A stretch of 64,000 nt of DNA from Cognaticolwellia mytili (lineage in GTDB: Bacteria; Pseudomonadota; Gammaproteobacteria; Enterobacterales; Alteromonadaceae), in assembly GCF_002104475.1 (NCBI RefSeq), contig NZ_NBOF01000001.1, positions 868,001 to 932,000 of the forward strand, read 5' to 3'. The stretch's first letter is position 1, and every line of letters begins with the position of its first letter. Shown one piece after another: positions 52,059 to 61,215 of this stretch. A program made the translations under genes and the position numbers. The notes beneath the pieces were generated by a model that was given only the letters and a program-made list of their open reading frames with translations, was not told where the DNA came from and ran no database searches.

Positions 52059-52913
52059 CTAAATTGCACTGTAGTCTATTGCCCGATATTTTCCCTGTTG
52101 ATAGTCTTTAAAAGCTGTTGCCATTTCTTGCTCACTATTCATGATAAATGGGCCACCAGAGACAATAGGCTCTTGGTACTTTTCACCACCATAAACAAAT
52201 AGTTCGCTATCTTCTTTTGCTACGATTGAAACGGCTTTAACGCCATTTCTTAAAAAGCCTTGCTGTGAAGCTTGCAACTCTTCGCCTGAAATTTCTATTA
52301 ACCCATCAGCTAGAAATGCCGCATATTGATCGTTTTCATTAAGCGCTAAATGAATTTTATCACCAGATTTTAAACTAAGATGAAATAACGACTGTCGTGA
52401 CTCTACTGGTATATCAGAGCTACTATTTTTATATTTACCGATAATAACCTTTAATATACTGCCTAATTGTCCAATGTTAACAACCGGCAACTGCTCACTC
52501 GATATGGCTTTATACGCAGGGCTTTCAGCTTTTCCTTTTGCACTAAGGTTTAACCAAAATTGCAATCCAATAAGTTTATTGTCGATAGGTTTAGCCCACT
52601 CATCATGAATTATGCCCTTGCCTGCTTTCATCCATTGAACACCTCCTGAATCAACCGTTCCCTTATGCCCATAACTATCTATGTGGGTAATTTCACCTGT
52701 TAACAAATACGTTAGCGTCGCAATTCCTCTGTGCGGATGAGCAAGTTTACCATCCGGTTTTGGCAGCTGCTCAGGCGTTGCACGAATATCAAAATGGTCA
52801 AGGAATACAAATGCACCAACGGGTGTCATTGCTTGTTGTGGCATAACCCTGTTTACGGAAAAAGATCCCATTGCATGAGATACTGAAGATATTATTGATT
52901 CAAAGTGTTTCAT
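52059..52913 (-). CDS. Pirin-family protein
   Basis: This 284-residue bicupin has pirin motifs: FVFLDHF, LPKPDGKLAHPHRGIATLTYLLTGEITH with the metal His of HPHRG, DSYGHKGTVDSGGVQWMKAGKGIIHDEW (GGVQWM-x-AGxGIxHxE), and GLQFWLNLSAKGKAESPAY. The family binds Fe or similar metals and some members (YhhW) are quercetin 2,3-dioxygenases; others bind redox regulators. It follows the FAD oxidoreductase gene by 51 bp and is co-oriented with it, so they are probably co-transcribed. Confidence 0.9.
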   Translation of the reverse strand: MKHFESIISSVSHAMGSFSVNRVMPQQAMTPVGAFVFLDHFDIRATPEQLPKPDGKLAHPHRGIATLTYLLTGEITHIDSYGHKGTVDSGGVQWMKAGKGIIHDEWAKPIDNKLIGLQFWLNLSAKGKAESPAYKAISSEQLPVVNIGQLGSILKVIIGKYKNSSSDIPVESRQSLFHLSLKSGDKIHLALNENDQYAAFLADGLIEISGEELQASQQGFLRNGVKAVSIVAKEDSELFVYGGEKYQEPIVSGGPFIMNSEQEMATAFKDYQQGKYRAIDYSAI

Positions 52914-52964
52914 TGCTGTATTCCTCTATTTCACTGATAACTAGAAAACTGAATAAATGGAAGG

Positions 52965-54023
52965 TTATTTTGCGAATTCTTTATAGGTTTTGCTGATAAA
53001 CAAATCTTTTTGTTTCATGTTTACCAATCCTTTCCATGTTGACACCATAAAAGGAAGCTGTACTACGCCAGTCTTCTGTCCTGTCGGTACCAAGGCCATA
53101 AATGGATTTCTTTTATACGCTTTAGTTGGCTTACCTTTAAATGTTTTTCCCAGCGCTTTGCCAAGATACTTGCCCTGCTCTAGCGCTAAATAGCCTAGTT
53201 TTGCTTCACCTACATCTGCTATATCTCCAATGGCGTAAAAATTTGGTTGACCGTCAACCGCAAGATTACTGTCAACGTTAACTAAGCCTTTTTCATTAAG
53301 AATATGGGAAAAATTTTGCTGTAAAAAATCGTTATTTGGCATAGTGCCAATGGCAACAAATGCAACATCAGGGTTAATATATCTCCCCGAGTTTTCATCA
53401 GTATAGACTTCATCATTTTCTTTATAGCGGGTATTAAACTCAACAATAACACCTAAGTCAGTTAACTGTTTTAATGCCTTATTCTGTGCTTTTTCTTTAA
53501 AGCCATTGAGTAAAGTATCGCTGTTATGTGCAAGTGTTACTTTCGTTTTAGGCATTGCGTAAGCAATTTCACCCGCAAGCTCAACACCTACAACGCCACC
53601 ACCAATAATGAGTACATGAGAAGCTGAGCGTAACTTACTATTATGGCTTTTAAGCTCTTCAACACGGGTTGTTAACTGAGTTGATTCTAAAGACTTTGCA
53701 AGAGGTAAACTCGGATATCTAGAGCCAGAAGCAATAACAACTTTCTCAAAACGTACGGTGTCACCATTTTCTAACAAAGCTGTGGTTTTATTTAATGTTT
53801 TAACGCCGCTTTGTATAAAGTTACCTTTCAAAATATCTTGATAATATTGACGTGCTTGTCCATTAGTTTTCTCTGGCGCAGCGACATCTCTCAATACGGC
53901 ATAAGTCACTTCGAAGTAATCTTTTCTATCAACAAGGGTCGTTTCAATACCCTGTTTTTCAAGTTTTTGCGCTGTTGCTACACCAGCAAAACCACCACCA
54001 ATAATAAGTACTTGTGTTTTCAT
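52965..54023 (-). CDS. NAD(P)H-dependent FAD oxidoreductase (FSP1/AIF-M2-like)
   Basis: The start is set at the ATG at 54023, six bases after AGGA; the frame is open 12 codons further. The product (352 residues) has a FAD site VLIIGGGFAGVATAQKLEKQG at the N-terminus, the NAD(P) site VLIIGGGVVGVELAGEIA (about residue 140) and NFYAIGDIADV near the C-terminus. It resembles FSP1/AIFM2 and type II NADH dehydrogenases, which reduce quinones. With a pirin downstream and a LysR upstream divergent it may protect membranes against oxidants; this is inference. Confidence 0.82.
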   Translation of the reverse strand: MKTQVLIIGGGFAGVATAQKLEKQGIETTLVDRKDYFEVTYAVLRDVAAPEKTNGQARQYYQDILKGNFIQSGVKTLNKTTALLENGDTVRFEKVVIASGSRYPSLPLAKSLESTQLTTRVEELKSHNSKLRSASHVLIIGGGVVGVELAGEIAYAMPKTKVTLAHNSDTLLNGFKEKAQNKALKQLTDLGVIVEFNTRYKENDEVYTDENSGRYINPDVAFVAIGTMPNNDFLQQNFSHILNEKGLVNVDSNLAVDGQPNFYAIGDIADVGEAKLGYLALEQGKYLGKALGKTFKGKPTKAYKRNPFMALVPTGQKTGVVQLPFMVSTWKGLVNMKQKDLFISKTYKEFAK

Positions 54024-54134
54024 CGTCATTCCTGCTTTCAATCTAAGTAATAGGTCCATATTAAATTGTTGCTATAATGCTTTGAATGAGTGAATATGGT
54101 ACACATATGCGCAAATACGCAACACGGTGGTTAT

Positions 54135-55013
54135 ATGGACAAATGGACAGAGTTTAAAACGGCTTATCGACTGGCAAAATTCGGCACACTAAGTGCCACA
54201 GCAGAAGATTTGGGTATACATCGCTCGACAGTCATGCGCCAAATTGATGTACTAGAAGAAAGCTTAGGTGTTAAGTTATTTCAAAGAAATGACAAAGGGT
54301 ACATTCCAACAGAAGCTGGTTTAGAAGTTATGCGACTAGGTGAAATAACGGATGTTCAGCTGACTCAATTTGCCAATAAAGCCAAAAGTAAGGAAGATGT
54401 TTTAGAAGGAACGCTCAAAGTCACTTGTATTAATGAGTTAGCACAACTGATATTTCCAGCGATAACAAAGTACCAAGCACTCTACCCACAAGTTAAGTTT
54501 GAAATTATTGGCGACATAAGAAAGTATGATCTTGAATATGGCGAGGCTGATCTAGCAATACGTACTGGCGAAAAGCCAAATACCTTAGATAATATTGTTA
54601 TTCCGTTTATGAAAATTGAATTGGTTCTGTGCGCTCATCAAAAATATATCGATATGCATGGGCTTCCTACACCGGAAAATTTTAATAAGCACAAGTTTGT
54701 CGCTAATTCGGAAAGGTTAGCGCATATCCCATGGAATGAATGGATACATAACCATGCTTTAGCGGAAAATATATCGGTATCTAGTACCTCACAACAAATT
54801 CTGAATTACGCATTGCAAACGGGTGCTGGTATTGGCGTTACAACAAAGGAAGCTGTCCAAAATAATAATCAATTGCAAGTATTGGAAACTGATCAGCATT
54901 GGGAAGTTAACACTTGGATCCTTGTTCACCGAGATATCATCAATATACCTAAAGTTAGAAAATTTATTGACCTATTAAAATTGGAAGAGCCATCTTACAT
55001 GGATTTTAATTAA
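54135..55013 (+). CDS. LysR-family regulator divergent from the FAD oxidoreductase and pirin genes
   Basis: The ATG at 54135 (after GGTGG) is preferred; the frame extends to a GTG at 54090, but a TATAAT at 54073-54078 makes a start there unlikely. The product (292 residues) has a short HTH opening (DKWTEFKTAYRLAKFGTLSA, DLGIHRSTVMRQIDVLEESL) and a substrate-binding domain. The opening MDKWTEFKTAYRLAKxG is characteristic of a clade of marine LTTRs. The divergent oxidoreductase-pirin pair is the probable target. Confidence 0.85.
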   Translation: MDKWTEFKTAYRLAKFGTLSATAEDLGIHRSTVMRQIDVLEESLGVKLFQRNDKGYIPTEAGLEVMRLGEITDVQLTQFANKAKSKEDVLEGTLKVTCINELAQLIFPAITKYQALYPQVKFEIIGDIRKYDLEYGEADLAIRTGEKPNTLDNIVIPFMKIELVLCAHQKYIDMHGLPTPENFNKHKFVANSERLAHIPWNEWIHNHALAENISVSSTSQQILNYALQTGAGIGVTTKEAVQNNNQLQVLETDQHWEVNTWILVHRDIINIPKVRKFIDLLKLEEPSYMDFN

Positions 55014-55197
55014 CGCTTAGCCAAATTCTTAACATAATAAAATTTGTCTCTCATTTAGAACAAAAACAATGTTTTATCAAATCTCCTAGATAGAAAATCG
55101 AGAGTGTTCCTACTACTTGCGGTTTAAGTATATCAGGCAGCCAACTTGCCACCGTAATAGTCATTAACATAAAATTTATGGCTTTCGAAGAACTTAT

Positions 55198-56094
55198 TTA
55201 ATCGCTTACTAGTGTGCTTCGTTGAAAATAATCAGTTAAAAAATCAATAAATGCTCTAATTCTAAACGGCAGATGCTCACTGCTCTTGTATACCGCATAC
55301 ATAGGAAGCGAACTCTTTGGAAGATCTGAATATATCTCAATAAGTTCATTGTTCTCAATGTTGCCTTGCACCATCCATTTAGGCATGGCAGCAATACCAT
55401 GGCCTAATAACGCCATGCTAACAATCATTTCTGGACTATCAGAGGATATAGCTTCTCTAACGACAAATTTTTCATTATTTAATAACCAAATATTAGATGG
55501 ATTGCTCAGCGAATAAGTAATACATGAATGCTCTTTTATATCTCTAACATTTATTGGTGTCCCATATTGTTTTAAGTATCCGGGCGATGCGAAGTAACAA
55601 AGCTCATGCTCAAGCAGTTTCTTGGCTTTCAAACCAGAATCTTTAAGGTGCGACGCTCGGATAGCAATGTCAATGTCATCTCTATAGAGATCGACCAGCT
55701 TATCATTGACTGAGATATTAACCGTGACATCGGGATACAGGGATAGAAATTTCCCAAGAGGTGCGGCTAGCTTTTGTGTGGCGAAAGCTGTGGGCACTGA
55801 TATTTTTAAATTACCGACAACTTTGCTTAATTCATTTTTAAGCCGTTGCTCTGTATGTGTCATCTGTTCAATCAAAACATGACAATAGCTTAAGTATTCT
55901 TCCCCTGCGCTAGTAAGACTAATTTTACGCGAGGTACGGTGAAAGAGCTTGAATCCAAGTTCATTTTCTAGCCAAGCAATTCTCTTACTAACGGCCCCTT
56001 GTGTCATATTTAGGTCGTCAGCAGTTCGAGTAAAGCTACCTAAACGAGCAATACAGGTAAAGAGTTTTATACAATTTAATTTATCCACATACAT
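55198..56094 (-). CDS. LysR-family regulator divergent from the DoxX gene
   Basis: The product (298 residues from the ATG at 56094; a GTG two codons further is an alternative) begins with an HTH (LNCIKLFTCIARLGSFTRTA, DLNMTQGAVSKRIAWLENEL) and FKLFHRTSRKISLTSAGEEYL, then a co-inducer domain. It matches the DmlR/AaeR-like LTTR group. It is divergent from a small DoxX-family membrane protein gene, with a palindrome at 56093-56107 overlapping its own start codon. Confidence 0.85.
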   Translation of the reverse strand: MYVDKLNCIKLFTCIARLGSFTRTADDLNMTQGAVSKRIAWLENELGFKLFHRTSRKISLTSAGEEYLSYCHVLIEQMTHTEQRLKNELSKVVGNLKISVPTAFATQKLAAPLGKFLSLYPDVTVNISVNDKLVDLYRDDIDIAIRASHLKDSGLKAKKLLEHELCYFASPGYLKQYGTPINVRDIKEHSCITYSLSNPSNIWLLNNEKFVVREAISSDSPEMIVSMALLGHGIAAMPKWMVQGNIENNELIEIYSDLPKSSLPMYAVYKSSEHLPFRIRAFIDFLTDYFQRSTLVSD

Positions 56095-56107
56095 TCCAAA
56101 TAGGAAT
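56093..56107. promoter_or_regulatory. Candidate LysR box overlapping the regulator start codon
   Basis: ATTCC-AAATA-GGAAT is a perfect 5-bp inverted repeat with a 5-base spacer at the start of the LysR gene (autoregulation-like position). A related TTTGGAAT occurs at 56174-56181 just before the DoxX gene start. Binding by this LysR is inferred. Confidence 0.45.
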
Positions 56108-56188
56108 ACTAATAAGTACAAAAATACCATTTAACTACAAATTAAGGAATGATTAAATTGCATCATATATAATATTTGGAATCAAAAC

Positions 56189-56560
56189 ATGATCATACTT
56201 ACTATACTTTTAGCATTCTTTTTCATCTTCGCAAGTTCGATTAAAATATTGGGCTGGCAAAAATTTATCTTCGAATCCCAATTAGCTTTTTTCAAAAAAT
56301 ACGGATTAAACCGCCTACAGATGTTATTGATTGGGATAGCTGAGCTAGCCGCAGCCTTATTGTTGATCAGCTCAATTTATTTAAGCAACGAACTCTTAAA
56401 TGGCGTTGGTTCCATAATGATTGCATTCACTTCAATTGGCGCAATTTACTTTCACCTGAGATTCGATACGATTAAAGACGCAATTCCAGCGATGGTTACT
56501 TTGGTACTTTCAACGATATTAATCGTATCTAATCAAGTGTTACTTTCGCTAACTATTTAA
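56189..56560 (+). CDS. DoxX-family small membrane protein
   Basis: This 123-residue protein has four hydrophobic helices and the DoxX-like pattern: MIILTILLAFFFIFASSIKI, FFKKYGLNRLQMLLIGIAELAAALLLIS with the conserved polar residues G-x-x-E in the second helix, and a terminal hydrophobic helix. Members are linked to thiosulfate or quinone chemistry and stress resistance, but the function of this one is unknown. It is divergent from a LysR gene and is probably controlled by it. Confidence 0.78.
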   Translation: MIILTILLAFFFIFASSIKILGWQKFIFESQLAFFKKYGLNRLQMLLIGIAELAAALLLISSIYLSNELLNGVGSIMIAFTSIGAIYFHLRFDTIKDAIPAMVTLVLSTILIVSNQVLLSLTI

Positions 56561-56746
56561 TCATTATGTATACTCAAGCGCAGCTTTGAAGACTATGGAG
56601 CCCTTGAGTCAATAGACCTCAAGGCATGGAAATCAGATAAAGCTGATGTATCTCCATAAAAGCTTGATGTCGTTTCAAAGCGAAAACGATCATTATTGAT
56701 GAAGCCCGTCTTCAATCTTTTTTGTTTTTATTCTTTTTTTGATAAC

Positions 56747-57076
56747 GGAGTAGATTCTTCCTACATTATGGAGTTTAGCTATAACAATGCGACAGCATTA
56801 TTAAAATCGACATTGTTAGAATCTACTCCCGGTGAAGCTGTGTTTTATTGCGAATACGGCGTAATTAAAATTAACAATGGCTTTCACGGCCCGACAACTG
56901 TCACATTAATTAACGACACAAACGAAGAAACTATAAACTTTGACTGTAAAACCAAGGGTTATAATTACGAAATCAGCCATTTCAATGAACTGCTAAGACG
57001 AGGTAAAACAGAAAACCCTATCATGTCTTATAATTTTAGCCGTCAACTTACGAAAACTTTAGATAAGGCTAGATAG
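56747..57076 (+). pseudogene. C-terminal fragment of a Gfo/Idh/MocA-family oxidoreductase
   Basis: The open frame begins at 56696 but only the part from about residue 18 looks like protein of a known family. YIMEFSYNNATALLKSTLLE, STPGEAVFYCEYGVIKINNG, then ETINFDCKTKGYNYEISHFN and ELLRRGKTENPIMSYN match the C-terminal beta-sheet dimerisation domain of Gfo/Idh/MocA dehydrogenases. The NAD-binding Rossmann half (about 200 residues) is missing, so it is a truncated relic. A related fragment stands at 59509-59688, and the two flank a GGDEF/EAL gene and a DUF2892 gene. Confidence 0.72.
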
Positions 57077-57195
57077 ACCACCCACTTAATGTATTGATAT
57101 TTAAGCTAATAATCTAAACTTCCATTGTTTTTTTAATAATGTAACAGTTAAGATTTTAATAACGAAAATGTTTCGTCATAGTGAACACTAACGCA

Positions 57196-59139
57196 TTAAT
57201 TAATATTTATAATTTCATTATCAGTTTCGACTTTCTGTTTGCTTAATAAGCTAACTATTCCTTCTGCCGATAACGGCCTACTATATAAGTAGCCTTGAGC
57301 TAAGGTACAACCTAAACTAGCCAATTTATTAGCTTGCTCAATTGTTTCCACACCTTCAACAATAGTTAATTTATCTAACTTTTGACATAACACTAGCAAA
57401 CCAGAAATCACAGCTTCGTCTCTGCTATCTGTTACAACATCAATAATAAACGAGCGATCAATCTTAATATAATCCACATCTAAATGTTTAATATAAGCTA
57501 ATGAACTCATACCTGTTCCAAAATCATCAATTGACAATTTCACACCCAATTTTTTTAATTGTAAAAAAACCTCACGTGTTTTATCGATGTTTACCATACT
57601 GGCATTTTCGGTAAGTTCAATTTCAATCAGCGCAGCTGGAACTTTATAATGTTTTAATAGATCACAGAGATAGCCGACTAGCTCAGGGTCCATTAAGTTG
57701 TAAGGTGAAATATTCACTGCTATTGGTAACTCTATGCCATTGTTTAACCACTCACGACATTGAATGATAGCCTGCAATAACATGTACCGTGTAAATTCGT
57801 GTACAAACATGCTTTGTTCAATAATATCTATAAACATGTTAGGCATTAACAACCCCTCTTTGGGGTGTAACCAACGTACTAGTGCTTCCACACCAACAAT
57901 ATTATTATCTGGCAGTTGTACTTTAGGCTGATAATGTAAAACAAATTGATGCTTTTCAAGAGCAGCATTTAGTTGTCCTCGTAGATTTATTCTGAACTCC
58001 GTACGAGTAAACAGTTCTTGCTGAAACACTTGAAAACCAAGCCGATGTTTTTTTGCTCTATACATAGCAATATCTGCATTTTTAAGAAGGTCTTCAAGCT
58101 TTTGACCACTTGCAGGATAATAGGCGACACCGACGCTAACGCTGGTTTCAAAAACATAATTATTGACGCTGATGGGTTGGCGACATAACAAAACAATATC
58201 TTCAGCCAATGAGATAGCATCATTCTCATTTAAATCATCACACCAAACGACAAACTCATCACCACCATAGCGTATTACCTGTGAATTTTTATCTCTTAAA
58301 TTACATAAACGTTTTGATATTGCTTTTAAGAGTTCATCTCCCACCAAGTGACCCATAGTGTCATTGATGTCCTTAAATTTATCCAGGTCAATAACATAAA
58401 CAGCAAATAGTGTATTTAAGTCTTGATGTTTTTTTACGCTTTCAGGGTTAAAATACGACTGCGCATGCTCATATAAATAGGCCCTGTTAGGCAAGCCAGT
58501 TAGCATATCGTGTGTGGCTAGGTATTTGAGTCGCTCGTTACTTTGTTCGAATCGTTTAGTGAGCAGCGCTGAAATAAATAACGCTACCCAAACAGTAAGC
58601 CAAAATGTTAGAAAAGCAGTAATAAAAAGCCTATTAGATACGTAACTTATTGCCTTATCTAACGCATGCGTTTTATTTACCATTAATATTGATAGATCAT
58701 CGTTAGATGAACTTTCATAAACCCAAAATAACATTTCAGTTTCGTTTTCTATAAAACCATAGCTAGACTTTTTAGTGTTAATCGCATTAGCAATCCCATC
58801 ATCTTGGGAGTAGAAAGAAGAGTTTTTTAATTTAATATGTTTGTTATTAATCCATATTTCAAATCCGATCACATCTTTATCTAGCAGTGCTATTAGCTCT
58901 TTCTTTACGTCTTCGTTCAATGGAAATTCATTAATCTCGTCAGCGAAAATAATTGCCTTAACACTCTTAGTAAGCTGTAAAAGCATTTTATTACTATGAT
59001 CAAATTCTAAAGATTGGCCAAGATCACGTGACAAATTAAATGCAACACTAATGAAAATAGCTGATACAACAATAGCTAATCCAATTGAACTATAAAGTAC
59101 ACGTTTCCTTAGGCCTAAGGATAAGTCAGTGTTATTCAT
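57196..59139 (-). CDS. Membrane GGDEF/EAL bifunctional c-di-GMP protein
   Basis: This 647-residue protein has an N-terminal transmembrane helix (about residues 13-33), an extracytoplasmic sensor of about 120 residues, a second helix (about 170-195), a GGDEF domain (VIRYGGDEFVVW intact active site) and an EAL domain (VGVEALVRW, the DDFGTG loop and KIDRSF intact). Both active sites look catalytically competent, so it could make or break c-di-GMP. The RxxD inhibitory site five residues upstream of GGDEF is not present in the usual form. It lies 12 bp after a DUF2892 gene and is probably co-transcribed with it. Confidence 0.92.
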   Translation of the reverse strand: MNNTDLSLGLRKRVLYSSIGLAIVVSAIFISVAFNLSRDLGQSLEFDHSNKMLLQLTKSVKAIIFADEINEFPLNEDVKKELIALLDKDVIGFEIWINNKHIKLKNSSFYSQDDGIANAINTKKSSYGFIENETEMLFWVYESSSNDDLSILMVNKTHALDKAISYVSNRLFITAFLTFWLTVWVALFISALLTKRFEQSNERLKYLATHDMLTGLPNRAYLYEHAQSYFNPESVKKHQDLNTLFAVYVIDLDKFKDINDTMGHLVGDELLKAISKRLCNLRDKNSQVIRYGGDEFVVWCDDLNENDAISLAEDIVLLCRQPISVNNYVFETSVSVGVAYYPASGQKLEDLLKNADIAMYRAKKHRLGFQVFQQELFTRTEFRINLRGQLNAALEKHQFVLHYQPKVQLPDNNIVGVEALVRWLHPKEGLLMPNMFIDIIEQSMFVHEFTRYMLLQAIIQCREWLNNGIELPIAVNISPYNLMDPELVGYLCDLLKHYKVPAALIEIELTENASMVNIDKTREVFLQLKKLGVKLSIDDFGTGMSSLAYIKHLDVDYIKIDRSFIIDVVTDSRDEAVISGLLVLCQKLDKLTIVEGVETIEQANKLASLGCTLAQGYLYSRPLSAEGIVSLLSKQKVETDNEIININ

Positions 59140-59151
59140 ATACCTTAATAT

Positions 59152-59373
59152 CTAACCTTTTTTACAAGTGTTTATATTCGCAATATTATATACCGGACAC
59201 CATCCCGTGACGAAGGAAATTAAATTCATTAAAGCAAAAACCAAAATAGAAATTTGTAATAACATATCGCCAATTTGATTAAAAAACAGTACAACATAAA
59301 TAATTAAGGCAACTGAAATTACCCCTCTTATTATTCTATCTATAGCACACAGGTTATGTTTAATATTCAGCAT
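59152..59373 (-). CDS. DUF2892-family small membrane protein
   Basis: The ATG at 59373 follows a GAGG four bases upstream; the frame is open 41 codons further but lacks a ribosome-binding site. The product (73 residues) has two transmembrane helices, an N-terminal NLCAIDRIIRGVIS opening and a C-terminal GWCPVYNIANINTCKKG with the two Cys typical of YgaP-like/DUF2892 proteins. The function is unknown; these are often next to sulfur-transfer or stress genes. It precedes the GGDEF/EAL gene by 12 bp. Confidence 0.78.
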   Translation of the reverse strand: MLNIKHNLCAIDRIIRGVISVALIIYVVLFFNQIGDMLLQISILVFALMNLISFVTGWCPVYNIANINTCKKG

Positions 59374-59508
59374 AAAGCCTCTTATAGTGATTAAATATTT
59401 CAAATGTATAATAAAGTATAGAATATAATTAAGTTGTTTTTCTAAACCATTATAAATTAATACATTATTTACATATATACTCATCAGATTTAACAATAAA
59501 TATCAGGA

Positions 59509-59688
59509 TCCAATGCACTACATTCAATTAGTGTTACAAATGAAAAAACCATAAACGTTGACTGTAAAAGCAATGGCTATAAATACAAAATCAACCATTT
59601 AAATAAACTGCTAAGACTAGGAAATTCAATCAGGAAGAAGTCTCCTTTTCGTGAGTCAGTTGGCCATAACCGTGTCAGGTGTAACTAA
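59509..59688 (+). pseudogene. Second, more decayed fragment of the Gfo/Idh/MocA gene
   Basis: The plus frame reads TNEKTINVDCKSNGYKYKIN, then HLNKLLRLGNS, matching the fragment at 56747-57076 at 21 of its 31 residues (TNEETINFDCKTKGYNYEIS, HFNELLRRGKT). DNA similarity is also high. It ends at a TAA at about 59686, with no Rossmann part. Together with the other fragment it marks a duplication that was then broken up. Confidence 0.7.
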
Positions 59689-59740
59689 TCCAATAAGTCA
59701 CACCTGAAGGCATTATGAAGCCATTCGTATTCTACTAATG

Positions 59741-60979
59741 TTAAGAACGTCTTTTGACAGGAGGACTAGTTAATACTTTCCAAATTGATGTCAGAGAAGC
59801 CATCCATGGAGACAACTTCAATTTAACCGCTTGCCCCTTCCCTATGCGCCACATCTGCTTTTCATACCAAATAAGCGTTAGCATTGTCATCATATCGAAC
59901 TTTTTAAATCCCGTAGTTGGTTCATTCCAGTTAAACACAAATTTTGTATCTGAAAATGCAGCCATAGGTAAATCTGGTTTTAAAATCATCGGCCTTGCAA
60001 GCCCGACGATGTCGGTTGCTCCCGAATTAATTGCCTGCATCATGCCTTCAGAACTTCTAAAGCCGCCAGTAACGGCTAGTGGAATATCAGTTCGTTTTCT
60101 CAGCGCTTCAGCATAGTTTAAAAAATATGCCTCTCTCTTTCTTGTCGATTTGCTAGCGGTTTGAACATCTCCAGTCACCATCATTGGATTTTCATAACTG
60201 CCACCAGATATTTCAATAAAATCAATACCCACTTGCACCAATGCTTCAACAACCTGCATAGACTCTTCTTCAGTGAAACCACCTTTTTGAAAATCAGCCG
60301 AATTCAGTTTAATCGCGACAGGAAAGTTATCACCCACCTCAAGTCGAATCGCATGATAAATATCAAGTACAAACTTCATGCGATTCTCTAATGTTCCGCC
60401 CCAGTTATCAGTACGTTGGTTATGTCTGGAAGATAGAAACTGATTAACTAAATAACCATGGGCACCATGAATTTGAACCCCCGTAAAACCTACCTTTTTA
60501 GCCAAGCGTGCCGATGTAGCAAAACGTTTAATAATTTGATTTATTTCATCATCTGAGAGTGCTTTTGGTGTATTAAACGCTTTAGCTATATCTCCTTCCA
60601 AAGAGATAGCTGAGGGAGCTACAGGCACTTTACTCAAAACATTAGGGCTTTGTTTACCCGGGTGATTAAGTTGAGCCCATAGCTGATTGCCCTTTACCGT
60701 ACCTAACTGTGTCCATCTAACGAATTGAAAAAGGTCACTTTCTTCATCAAGTACAACATTAAAGGGTTCGCCAATAGCAGTTCGATCAACCATAATGTTG
60801 CCCGTCACTAATAAGCCAGCTCCTCCCAACGACCATGTTTCATAAAGCGTCGCCAAGTCAGGCTTGGGGTTTCTTTTCTTATCGCCAAGTTGTTCACTGG
60901 TTGCAGATTTCATTATTCTGTTCGGAAGAATGACGCCATTATTTAGCTTAAATGCTTCATTTAATTTAATACTACTCAT
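59741..60979 (-). CDS. OYE-family NADH:flavin oxidoreductase (HxlR-controlled)
   Basis: From the ATG at 60979 (AGGA 9 bases upstream; an in-frame TTG lies two codons earlier) the protein is 412 residues. It has the OYE barrel: GVILPNRIMKSATSEQLGD, NQLWAQLNHPGKQSPNV, GVQIHGAHGYLVNQFLS (HxxH catalytic pair, unlike the HxxN of the NemA-type enzyme), RTDNWGGTLENRMKFVLDI, and AVTGGFRSSEGMMQAINSGATDIVGLARPM. A C-terminal 70-residue tail, rich in Trp and Lys, follows the barrel. It is divergent from an HxlR gene; three operator-like dyads lie between. Confidence 0.88.
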   Translation of the reverse strand: MSSIKLNEAFKLNNGVILPNRIMKSATSEQLGDKKRNPKPDLATLYETWSLGGAGLLVTGNIMVDRTAIGEPFNVVLDEESDLFQFVRWTQLGTVKGNQLWAQLNHPGKQSPNVLSKVPVAPSAISLEGDIAKAFNTPKALSDDEINQIIKRFATSARLAKKVGFTGVQIHGAHGYLVNQFLSSRHNQRTDNWGGTLENRMKFVLDIYHAIRLEVGDNFPVAIKLNSADFQKGGFTEEESMQVVEALVQVGIDFIEISGGSYENPMMVTGDVQTASKSTRKREAYFLNYAEALRKRTDIPLAVTGGFRSSEGMMQAINSGATDIVGLARPMILKPDLPMAAFSDTKFVFNWNEPTTGFKKFDMMTMLTLIWYEKQMWRIGKGQAVKLKLSPWMASLTSIWKVLTSPPVKRRS

Positions 60980-61114
60980 ATCCAATTATCCTATGATTAA
61001 ATTTACTATTACGATCAAGAGTATTAAGTCGTTTTTATCGCAAATAACTAATACTTCACTTAGTTGAAAAAATAATTCACCTGTATAACTAAGTTATGGT
61101 TGAACTCCAAAGCT

Positions 61115-61188
61115 GACTTTACTTTTTAAACTCAGACCCAACTTTACTATCTAAAGTTAGAAAGATCTAGCTTTAAATGATAAAGTCA
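61115..61188. promoter_or_regulatory. Three operator-like dyads between the OYE and HxlR genes
   Basis: Three copies of a 7-5-7 palindrome occur: GACTTTA-cttttTAAACTC at 61115-61133, AACTTTA-ctatc-TAAAGTT at 61140-61158 (perfect) and AGCTTTA-aatga-TAAAGTC at 61169-61187. Spacing between starts is 25 and 29 bp. The arrays lie between the start codons of the two divergent genes (60979 and 61216). Autoregulation and control of the OYE gene by the HxlR protein is inferred. Confidence 0.65.
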
Positions 61189-61215
61189 GATGTAAATACA
61201 AAACATGGGTAGATA

